DNA of 64,000 nt from Bugulina stolonifera (Eukaryota; Bryozoa; Gymnolaemata; Cheilostomatida; Bugulidae), in assembly GCA_935421135.1 (NCBI GenBank), contig OW285189.1, positions 22,198,298 through 22,262,297 on the forward strand, read 5' to 3'. The notes below the pieces were generated by a model, which saw only the letters and a program-made list of their open reading frames with translations, made no database searches and was not told where the DNA came from. The translations under genes and the position numbers were made by a program. Shown piece after piece: positions 25,844 to 38,200 of the stretch (its first letter is position 1; every line of letters starts with the position of its first letter).

Positions 25844-25849
25844 TTTATT
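25844..25849 (-). terminator. Candidate poly(A) signal for UCKL1
   Basis: AATAAA on the minus strand, about 385 bases after the UCKL1 stop codon and the first canonical hexamer I noticed downstream. It would give a 3'UTR of roughly 0.4 kb. Not confirmed by transcript data. Confidence 0.35.
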
Positions 25850-26230
25850 ATAAGCAACTTAGTTACTCTAGTAACATAGGCTGCCATTTACATTTAATTT
25901 GATCAAGAAAACAAAACAGAAAACTTGATACCAAATTACTAATCTGCATAACAAAAATCTCATACATCTTAAAAACATATTAATTTTGTTGTATTACTAC
26001 TACAAGGATATTTATAAATCAAATTGCAAAATACATGTAATGATAGAATGTAAGCTGATTTCATTAATAATAACATCATAAACACTGATATTATAAGATA
26101 TGACAAAGTCTCTAGTAGGTTACGCCACCACAATACAGTAGAAAAATAGTACTCCAAACTAGAAAAAAAGGAACTTTGATTAAACTGGTTTTAATACAAA
26201 AAACAATATAATTTACTACAATAGGTTCAA

Positions 26231-26268
26231 TTATGGCTCAGTACCAAAATATCTGTCACCAAAGTTAC
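26231..26268 (-). CDS. UCKL1: UCKL1 exon 14 (terminal)
   Basis: A 38-nt last exon encoding [11 protein letters not shown] and TAA, after a TTTGTTGCAG acceptor. It completes the [12 protein letters not shown] signature that closes the PRTase active site. The protein ends right after the domain core, as in stand-alone UPRTases, rather than with the acidic tail of vertebrate UCKL1. Confidence 0.93.
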
Positions 26269-29200
26269 CTGCAACAAAGGAATAGAGTATTACGTAGGTG
26301 TATAATACAGGTGATATGTACACTGTAGCTGTATAATACATGTGATATGTAGGTGTGTAACACATGTGATATGTATGTGTATAATAGATGTGATATGTAC
26401 GTATATAATACAGGTGATAATTATGTACTGTACGTGTATAATACAGGTGATATGTAGGTGTATAATACAGGTGATATGTAGGTGTATAATACATGTGATA
26501 TGTGGGTGAATAATACATGTGATATGTAGGTGAATAATAGATGTGATATGTAGGTGTATAATACATGTGATATGTAGGTGAATAATACATGTGATATGTA
26601 CGTATATAATACAGGTGATATGTACTGTACGTGTATAATACATGTGATATGTGGGTGAATAATACATGTGATATGTAGGTGAATAATAGATGTGATATGT
26701 AGGTGTATAATACATGTGATATGTAGGTGTATAATACATGTGATGTGTAGGTGTTAATACAGGTGATATGTAGGTGTTAATACAGGTGATATGCAGGTGT
26801 ATAAAACAGGTGATATGTAGGTGAATGATACATGTGATATGTAGGTGTATAATACAAGTGACATGTAGGTGTATAATACATGTGATATGTAGGTGTATAA
26901 TACACATGTACACATATGTACACAATACACATATACACATGTACATATACATATGTAGGTGTATAATACATGTGACATGTAGGTGTACAATACAAGTGAT
27001 ATGTACTGTACGTGTATAATACAGGTGATATGTACTGTACGTGTATAATACATGCGACCACTGAAGTTGTATACTTGATGTGATAACTGTCACAAAAGGT
27101 ACAATTCATTAAAAGTGAGTAAATGTTACACTCAGGTGAGGTGGGCTGAGTTGGAGAGGAATTAGTTGGGGGATGGCATAGGGTAATGAATACCCATAAG
27201 CTCATGATCATAGCGACAAGCTGCATACTTCCTAATAAGTATTCTCTATAATAGGGAGAGGATAACTTCCTATTTTGATCACAGGCTTGGGAGCGCCCAT
27301 TAGATTAACTTGAGTACACTGAAAGTCCTGACAGTTATTTTGTCTTGCACTACCTAATTCAGTTTCATGTGGTCATTTAGAATCACACAAACCTTGTAGG
27401 TGAAGGTAAAGTTAGCAAATTTACAGAATAATAAGCTATCTGAATAATAACCACAAATGCACACATTGCTTGTACATGGTCGTATAGCCTACATATGACT
27501 TACATAGTTGTATATAGGTGACATACATGGTTGTATATAGGTGACTTACATGGTTGTTTACAAGTGACTTAGATGGTTGTATATAGGTGACTTACATGGT
27601 TGTATATAGGTGACTTATATGGTTGTATATAGGTGACTTACATGGTTGTATATAGGTGACTTGCATGGTTGTATATAAGTGACTTACATAGTTGTATATA
27701 GATGACTTACATAGTTGTATATAGGTGACTTACATGGTTGTATATAGGCCTAGGTGACTTACATGGTTGTATATAGGTGACTTACATAGTTGTATATAGG
27801 TGACTTACATGGTTGTATATAGATGACTTACATGGTTGTATATAGGTGACTTACATAGTTGTATATAGGTGACTTACATGGTTGTTTACAAGTGACTTAC
27901 ATGGTTGTATATAGGTGACTTACATGGTTGTATATAGGTGACTTAGATGGTTGTATTAGGTGACTTACATGGTTGTATATAGGTGACTTAGATGGTTGCA
28001 TATAGGTGACTTACACGGTTGTATACAGGTGACTTATATGGTTGTATATAGGTGACTTACACAGTTGTATATAGGTGACTTACATGGTTGTATATAAGTG
28101 ACTTACATGGTTGTATATAGGTGACTTACATGGTTGTATATAGATGACTTACATAGTTGTATATAGGTGACTTACATGGTTGTATATAAGTGACTTACAT
28201 GGTTGTATATAGGTGACTTAGGCCTACATGGTTGTATATAGGTGACTTACATGGTTGTATATAGGCCTAGGTGACTTACATGGTTGTATATAGGTGACTT
28301 ACATGGTTGTATATAGGTGACTTACGTAGTTGTATATAGATGACTTACATAGTTGTATATAGATGACTTACATAGTTGTATATAGGTGACTTACATGGTT
28401 GTATATAGGTGACTTACATAGTTGTATATAGATGACTTACATGGTTGTATATAGGTGACTTACATGGTTGTATATAGGTGACTTACATAGTTGTATATAG
28501 ATGACTTACATGGTTGTATATAGGTGACTTACATGGTTGTTTACAAGTGACTTACATGGTTGTATATAGGTGACTTACATGGGTGTATATAGGTGACTTA
28601 CATGGTTGTATATAGATGACTTACATAGTTGTATATAGGTGACTTACATGGTTGTATATAAGTGACTTACATGGTTGTATATAGGTGACTTAGGCCTACA
28701 TGGTTGTATATAGGTGACTTACATGGTTGTATATAGGCCTAGGTGACTTACATGGTTGTATATAGGTGACTTACGTAGTTGTATATAGGTGACTTACATG
28801 GTTGTTTACAAGTGACTTACATGGTTGTATATAGGTGACTTACATGGTTGTATATAGGTGACTTACATGGTTGTATATAGGTGACTTACATGGTTGTATA
28901 TAGGTGACTTACACAGTTGTATATAGGTGACTTACATGGTTGTATATAGGTGACTTATATGGTTGTATATAGGTGACTTACACAGTTGTATATAGGTGAC
29001 TTAGATGGTTGCATATAGGTGACTTACATGGTTGTATACAGGTGACTTACATGGTAGTAACATAACTTTACAGCACTCGCCTACCAACAACCTGTGCACA
29101 TATTCACATAATACCAGAGTTGTCTTCTCAGCCTCCACAAAGAGAAGGAGATGACAACTACATACACTTAATGTTTGAATTGTTGGCCACAGTGTGGATA

Positions 29201-32200
29201 TGGTAAACTTATCCCACCTTTCATTCCAATATACTACTGCAACCAATTATTGAAGAGAAAGTACTTACCAATTCCTGGAATAATATGAAAGTTATCGTCT
29301 AGTATCTTATCTACAGCTGTTGTACAAATTCTCACTTTAGGAAAAGCATACCCAACACTGTGTACACCTGCAAAGAGAAAAATATTATACTCTTATACTC
29401 CATAGAATGCATGTTACAATTCTGTGCATAATCCACCTAGAAACAGCATAGCCTACATGTGTAGCATTAGACAGTTAGAAAACACAGAAGAGTACAAGAA
29501 TGTAAATATTACTGTTGAAACCGAACAAGCCATCATTTGTTAATACATTGCAGAAATAAATGTAATAATATTGTACCTAGGCCCTAGGGCAATGGCTGAA
29601 TGGAAATTTTAGTAGTTATCAGCTCATTTGGAATTATATTACATTAGCCTATATTACACTACTTACTCCTATATACATGTACATGTACTACTTACTCCTA
29701 TATACATGCACTACTTACTCTTACATACATGTACTACTTACTTTACATACATTGCACTACTTACTTCTAAATACATGTACATGTACTACTTGCTACTCCA
29801 TGGTCATTATTCTAAAATGTTAATTTTGTGAGGCTGGGAAAGAATTTAAACTATTTTGGAAAAAGTTTTTCTCAGCAATCCATAAGAAGATGTCAGTGTC
29901 CAGTAGTTTGCTATGATGCATCAACCGAAGGCCTACTAACAGTACATCTTAGGTACAGAGTAAGTAAGTAAATATCTCTGTTGGTCTACTTATGGCAACT
30001 AATTCATACATGTAAGTTTTAAGTAGGCTCATCTATTTAAAACACTAGAGCTAATAGAAGACATAGGCTACCATATGTACAATCGAAAATAGTGTACAAA
30101 GTGACTTCTCTTATTATTGATACTTATTACAGTCACCATCAAGGCTGGTAAAATGGAATGTTCTCATTTGAAAAGCAGAGGAAATACTTTAGTATAATAA
30201 AAGCACTGGTAGTCATCTACTCATGGATAACACACAAAGAGATAATAACTCTAACACTATACTACTTGTGTACTACTACATAATAATATTACAGTTATGA
30301 CTAATATTTATTATTTGCTAAATATTAAACATTTGAACTTTAATAATGATTAATAAAACGAGACAAATTAAATCCAAATATAAAAATACGTCTCGTTTTA
30401 TTATTCATTATAAAAATATTTGCTCACACCAACATTTTTGAATTTGAAATTTTGAGAATTTCAAGTATCTAATGTAATTATTCCCCCAACAATCGTATGA
30501 CATCACTGTTATGCAATGACTTCACAACATACTATGCTCAAGTTTGTAAAGTAGTGATATATTAGTATATGTTGTAGCTTATCAACTGAAGAGTATTGGA
30601 TAGTACAGTAAGGTAGTACCTGTACGATCTTAGGGAGATATGAGGTGAGTGAACCCTTCAAGGTCGTATGTCTATCGATTTACTTATAGTAAGTAACCAA
30701 CAGATGAAACTGAAACTGATTTGCAAGGTAAGCTATACAAATTATATAGACTGGTTGATATTCCTGTATTTAGCCAAAATGTATAAATTATAAGTTGTAC
30801 ACTTGAAGTCGGTAACCATCAAATACAAAATGCATGTACTATATTCTTTCCCTGCACCCAACACAAGCACTACTGAACATCAACAGACTAGAATTACCTC
30901 TAGGAAAGTTGACAGTGGTATAAATGGTGGCAGTCATAGGTAACAAGTCAAATACAAGCTTTTATAGAGTTATCTACTCATGCGCACTACATGTAGTGAG
31001 AAGACAACTCTTGTACTAATTACAATTTGTTAGGGGATTGGCCATTTTTATATAATTATGATGTAGTTTTAAATTCCTTGCTTAAAAATACATAATCATA
31101 ATTTGCATTACACATCACTGCAATCAAAACCTGTTGGCATGGTTTTTATGCAAGAAATCAAAAGAAAATTCGGTATTGATTTGAACAACCAGATCATGAG
31201 AGATAAACTGTGATATTGTAGAGAAGTTGACATACTAGAGAGCTGACATGTCTTGGATACTTATAGCAAGGTGAGATATTCCTTTACTCTTGTAAATGTA
31301 ACTGATAACATAAACAGAACTGGTAATTGCTAATGCCACATTTTAGAAATATGTTGTGGTTTAAATAATATAATAATATACTAATAGTACTTTTACTAAA
31401 ATGCAAAAGTTATATTATTTGTTACAATCGTGCATTGTTACTCATAAGATAATATGAGTAATAAATACCTTACATTGTATTTACATTATTTGTTATGGGA
31501 ATATTGTAATTGATAATGATAACATTTCAATGAATTCCTGTTAATCGGTGTGTTTTGGGGTATTATTTCAGGTCTTAATTATTTGAACATGTGTCGGCGT
31601 CTAATGATGCTAAGAATTCCGGAAAATAAACAAGTTTATTGTTCACTTGGAGGCTACCTAATGTTCCCCAACTTACATCTATAACACATATTATTATTTT
31701 GTGATCTACGCCATCGGAATCAGACATCGGGAAGTCCTTAAACTTGCAATAAGACCTATAAAAATCAGTAATTTTTTCATACTTCTAATCAATTCACATT
31801 CTCACAAATATAATAAATTATGGGTTATCAAAAATCCTTTGATATAAGTCTTGCATGATCCGTAGTTGCTGCTTTCCTAACTTTGATGTTGCTGAAAAAT
31901 CTTTGCCCTCCCAATGTCAGGTTCACAGTCATTTTAATAAAAATCATAATAATACATGGCTCAAATACTTTGCATTTTGTTCTTTACCAAATAGTAATGA
32001 TGTAATGGTCACGTACAGCCTCCCGACTACCTGACACCAACTATATACTTATCCTTGTGTATATCTGCTTGTATTCATTATCTGTGTAATTGAATGTTAC
32101 CCTTATACCTGCATATAGCATTACTGAGTCATTATACTGTTTTTATACCCATGTAAAGAGGCCCGACTTCTCAGAAATACTTGATATTGAATTTGCATAT

Positions 32201-35200
32201 TATGATCTAGATGATTTTAAGCATCTTTTGTCAAACCCGACCTATTTTGGGTCAGCCATCGGGCTTCCGGCCGCCATGTTGTTGCGCAATTTCCGGATGA
32301 CTCTATGTCGTCGTCTTTTTACGACACTACGTCGACCTTTTTACCGAAACTTCCTGTGGAAGTTCTATTACTATAAAAAGAGCATTGTTTTCATGTTTGT
32401 TATCTCAGTTCATGCTTGGATCTCAATAAAGACACTTCTATACTTATATATAGAGACTTTCACTTTGTAGATAGGTCATTCTAGTTGTCAAGGTCCTCAA
32501 CCTTGCAACACGAACTGCCTACTAGGTCGGATCACTCTCTTTCTCAGTATAGCAAATAAGCATTGACTTGGGATCGTATGGGTCGTCTTTGGTAGTTCTT
32601 TGACTACTGACACCGATCAATCTTTCATGTAATGAGAAGGCCTAGCACCACTCATAGGCACTTCATTTTGGGTCGGGAGTCGTCTTAGGACGACCACACC
32701 AAAACCCAAAAACCATTACAAGGACTGTCTTTTAAAGATCTTAATTCTTGAATTTCAACTTTTTAGCACATTTCCAGTTTGATGCCAACAAACCCAGGTT
32801 AGTATTTCTAAAACTGAAACTAACACAGCTTCAATATAGTAGTATTTGTAGTTATCTGTTCACGCACATCACACCTAAAGAGGGAAGACGATTCCTAGAT
32901 TGTATACTTGGAGGGTAAATTAATAGGTAATTGGGAGTGTAGATATTAATACATGGTTACATTAATACATGGTTACGCAGGAGGCCATGAGTTAAGTTAT
33001 TCACTGGTCTGGCTCCATGGGCTAGGCGTAGTGCCAGCTCACTGGTGGCCTCTCATGTAGCCGAGCCTTTACGGCCGGAGTGAAAATATTAAAGATCGGT
33101 TGATGACTTGAATAGCCAATTTACACTGTCAAAAATTATCCTTCATTGATCATAGCCAAGTTGATGCGTAATGTGCCTAGTCTGTTATAAAATACTTGTC
33201 GCATTCATCCTTAAATTTCGGGTAACTTATACTATTTTTTGTAACTGACTCATAAATTTGTCTTTCAAAATTTGCATTAACATTGAAATGATTACACAAG
33301 GTAAATAATAATATAACCGATTCATTTCATTGACACCGCCCATTTTACTGTTGATCGTTAGCCAATGGAACTGTTTAGCAATAGAAGAGCTGACCAATAA
33401 AATTACCAATCAGCCAAAGCTATTGCCTATTGGCTGATTGGTAGCAAAAAGGAAGAACGGTACCATACATAAACAACAGGCAAGTGGAAACAGAATTATT
33501 ATTCAAACAGCATTCGTAAACCAGTTTGGTGGCAGAACTCGATCATGAACACACAGTCGTAAGATGCTTATACGTAGAAAATCTTATAGAAGTACAGTAC
33601 ATCTATTAGAGTTAAGATGTATATAGAGCATTAGACTATGTATGCTGAAGTTAATATAGTCTAGTGATCTATATACATCTTGTATACATGATCACGTCAC
33701 ACTATTGAGTACCACTTTATACCAGCACAGAATACAATCTACTGTATACATAACGTGAACTAGATTTATTGGTTATATTATGTGTATGCATGTGTATATT
33801 TTTGTATTTTGTGTATTTTATAATAGGACGTGTATTAAATTTTAAAATATTCATACTGAAATAATTGTAAACTATATTATATGAGTACATGCACCATATA
33901 ACATGTAAGTTGGACATTTTTAATTGACAGTATCAAGTTTTAATGACAGCGTCATCAGTATTTGCAATTTTGTATTCAATAACATTATTGCTGGAATTTT
34001 AAGCTTTTTGTACCACTATATTTATCTATGTATATAACATTGTACCACTATTATTATATCTTTGGGTATAATAATGGAAGTGAATTTTAAGATTTAATTC
34101 AGCCATTTGGTTAAAGTTTATTAATCTAGCCTACATGTATTATGCAGAATATTGATGATAATGATAACTAGTTGATTGACTTGGAGTAATCAACGTAAAC
34201 CATTGGTGATTATAACACAATGTTTTATCTGATACTCCAAGTTAATGAGCTCGTGAACACAGTCTCTACCAATCGGTTATAGTTGGTAACGCTAGACATA
34301 ACGCTACATGTATCTCGTTACATGATATACAAGTCTCACTGCCTACAGCTACCAGTTCTACAACCACCGTTCAGCTCCACTATCTGTATTATGAATAGTA
34401 GGCTGGAGTGGTTGTGCAATTTCACAGCACTTAGGGCTACTTCGGAAAGTTCGACCAAAGATAACTAGCCTACATCGTGGCCATTTCTCCACAACAACTA
34501 CATTATTGTTCATGATAATAATATGTATGATGATTTTACTTTCAATCTAGATATACTTATGTATTGTTCTTGGTGTTGAATTCATGTATTATAATGTATT
34601 ATTATTAAAATAAATTTTGAAAGCATTTGACAAGCAAGCCATAATATCGTTGAGTTATGAGCACAGTAAGGACATGAATATACTCCAACTCACTAACAGT
34701 TAATATACAATGTACATGGTAACTACACAATAGCATACTGTAAATAAAAGCAAATTTCAAGCAAAAAAAACCTGGTTTAAAGCACGAAATTATGTAACCG
34801 GCTACAACCAGTAAATAGCCTATAGCATGGAGTACATGTACATTGTGTATTAAAAGGTGTGTGAACATTGCATCTAAATATTATACACTCTTGAAATAGT
34901 AAAGTGAGATTTGATGATCAACAATGATTAATGTTACAATCTTAGAGTTATCTTTCCATTGCTCATGGAATCGCAATTCCTAAGTTTTACATGAATATTA
35001 CAATGCATTACTGGGCTCAATGCAACATGCACTTTGTTACCAAATTTGTTGCCTAAGAAAAACACCACAATACAATGTTTTGCCAGTTTTTACTTGTTTA
35101 GTCTGATTATTATCTATGCAATATAAAGTTCATTATTGTATGTAAGGCATGTAGTACATGTGCATAGCATACTACAACACAATGACATAATAATACATAC

Positions 35201-38200
35201 ATGCATACAGTGTGCACCAAATAAGAGTAGAGCAATGCTAGCTAAACATGTAGATGGAAAGCAGAAGATTTCATCAGCCGATAGCAGAAGAAAGCAGTGG
35301 CCTATCCACCTTTCAAAGTTGGTGGGGCCAATATGGTAGGGAGAGGGGAGGCGGTTCAACAAGGTGGCACCATGGCAACAGAAAACATGGGTTATGGAAA
35401 ACTTCTCATTCACGCAGCTGATATGTATAAAAAAAATCACATTCTCGCATAACAATATTTATTTTGGATCTGCATATACATTTAAATGTAGCAAAACTAA
35501 ATAGCTTATTATAAGTATCATGGTTTGAATTCTGCCTTCTATATACATGTATGCATGAATGACAGCTTATTTCTTCACAGTAATTCCTTGTTGCAGCACT
35601 GTAGCCACCTATGAACAAGTGGTGGGCCAAAAATTCAGGCTGGGGGTCCAGGGGACTGCCCAGGCTGCCTGGCAGGGTTCGGGGCAGGGTTCGGGGCAGC
35701 GTCCCGGCCGTTGAAGCCCTGAGGGTGCTTTTCAGAAAAATAGAGTAAATTTGAAGCATTTCAGGTTTATGAAACATACTTGTGTAAGAACATCAAAACA
35801 ATATTACCCAGCCTCATACATATATATATACATATATATACATGTAAACTATTATAAAATAGATGAAATTGACGATTTTAATTTCTTTAATTTATTTTAC
35901 TACTACATAATTTCGTACTTGTACAATGCAAGTACTCATCAGGTAAAAGAAATCATACATTATGTTCGACATCAAGTCGAACATAATGTATGATTTATTT
36001 TAACTAAATGCTGTAGTGTTAGATAATATTCTGCAAGCAGAATTTCTATCAGGTAGACACAAGTATGAGGGCTCTCCATATTATTGAGAAATTATAGCAA
36101 AACGTATCTATTTCCTAATAACGATCTCTCATTTTATGGATGGCAGATGCTATTGCTAAACTTGAAGAAATGAAGACAGTTTAGACAGAAGAGGGAAGGA
36201 AAGAAGTTGCACCGTTTAACGTTGTGACATGTTATATCTTGCTGTCTGTTGTCACCATAACTAATTTCAAACCATGATTGGATGAAATAATTACCATAAC
36301 AATATTTACACAATGTACACTAATACTATAACATGTGATGTGGAATATTATATAATAGTTACATAATATTATGCTGTATACTATAAAAATCAATAAATTT
36401 AATACACTTTTACCAGCTTGTTAATATCAGTAGTAGTTCATGACATTAGAAAACCAACATGTAATTACTTGGAGTTTGGTTTGGGCAGATGTTAGTTGTC
36501 TACAAGATAACATTTTCAATTTTCACAAGAAATAATACACTACCCTTTATCTATCTGTCCGTCTGTGCACAAAGCAGCTGTGATTACATAAGTGGAAGCC
36601 CTTTCATAGTAACTAAAGAAAATTATTAGTGTTTGAATCTTTTATAATCCAAGCAGACACAGAGTTACAGAGTTGGAATACTTTTACTTCACTGCATACA
36701 AATAAAAGGAGTATGTTATTCAACAGATAGTTTCACGATAAATTATTAGTCGCAGGCATGAAAATGAATTCATGTTATAATATCCCATGTTACTAGTCAG
36801 TTATAAGATGGATGTTGCAGATACAGATGCTTGTATTAATAATATGTCATGTAGGTAGGTGGGTAGGTGGGTGGGTAGGTGGGTGGGTAGGTGGGTGGGT
36901 AGGTGGGTGGGTAGGTGGGTGGGTAGGTAGGTAGGTAAGTAGGTAGGTAAGTAGGTAGGTAGGTAGGTAGGTAGGTAGGTAGGTAGGTAGGTAGGTAGGT
37001 CTATTGGCTCCTCCTGCTTACATGTATTGAGTGAGGTGCAGTTTATTGTGTGCTGACTGGAATGCTGAGATTATGTGCTGAGTGTTCTAGCATGAGTACC
37101 TAGTCACCAGAAGAGATAACTCTTGGTTCTTGTATAGATAATACAGATGTGACGGGCAATGAATTCCAAATAACTGACTACTAAAGTGAATGATGATTGG
37201 CTTTAGATAACTTGGAGTTCACTGCTCTAGCTGGAACAGCTTTTTGCAGGCCAGGCTCTGGTTAGTATGAAGCCACCCAGTAAACATCTGTGATTATTAT
37301 ATTATACTTTATAGCTTTAGGGCTAAATTAGAGCATTTTTGTTTTAGTAATAAAAAGCGGGTTAGGTGCAGAAGTGGAGAAATTTGAGATAGCCTTTGTT
37401 CTTCAGCAAAACTGATGCAGGAGAAGTTGTCTTCTCTGTATTTTGTTGGCTGACAGCCCTTACCCCAAACCCCAGCCACAAACAAGGAACTAAGTCAATC
37501 TAAATTTCTCCACTACTGCACCTAACAGTAAAAGGCTACCATAAATCCAAATAGGTAGCTTCAATAACATACAGAACCAACCGGTTAATTGAAAACCATA
37601 CAGACAATGTACATGATCATATGCTAAGTGACTGAGCAGAAATTAATAATATTGTCATTCTGCTACACTCATAGCTCCAAAAAGCTCAACAATGAGACAG
37701 CTTTAGTGGAGATGCAGGAAACTGGTCACTTTGCTTTCTGTACTGCTGGTGACTGGATGCTCAGCTGACTAACAATGGATGTAAATGTAAGTATAACTTT
37801 GTTTTGTAGGATATGGTGTACAGTGAGTTATCCAAGTTCCACTGTATTAATTACTGATTTTGTTATCTATTTTTGTCTTATTGAATAGTAAAAGTAAATA
37901 TGATAACGAGAAGGGTGCCTACATCTTCCACTCATTTTTACAAATATTGGTTGGTCACCCTACTACTAGGCTATGCGGTACTTTGCTACAAATTTGAGGC
38001 AGGATTTTAGGAGAAAATTTCAATCTCTCACAGTCTACCACAAACACAGACCTAAGGCTACATGAAATTAGTAATGTTGTACCTTACTTAGTAGGAAGAC
38101 TGAAATTAAGAGTTACCTAAAATTATTTAAAGTTTAGGAGGCTTCAAATTCATAAGCACAAAATTGCAAACTTGGGGAGCTTTATAAAGTATTATTTTCA

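Larger units (their letters stand above)
29796..33403. other. UCKL1 intron 12, distal part
   Basis: No exon is recognised on either strand. It contains palindromic-family copies (30212-30255, 30968-31018, 32855-32900), a hairpin (30344-30410) and a GC-richer patch with promoter-like and poly(A)-like signals (about 32220-32510). The 126-codon open frame at 32090-32470 has no family resemblance. Confidence 0.5.

Noticed and set aside
26231..27226. A 267-codon His/Ile/Thr-rich minus-strand frame and its shadows
   Set aside because: Produced by the 24-bp minisatellite. Only the last 11 codons of one frame (26231-26268) are coding, as UCKL1 exon 14.
27496..29055. CRISPR-like regular array of 23-bp units
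   Set aside because: Units are directly adjacent without unique spacers and lie in an animal gene intron; it is a minisatellite.
32090..32470. A 126-codon open frame
   Set aside because: No domain, signal or family resemblance, and it overlaps a promoter/LTR-like GC patch inside a UCKL1 intron.
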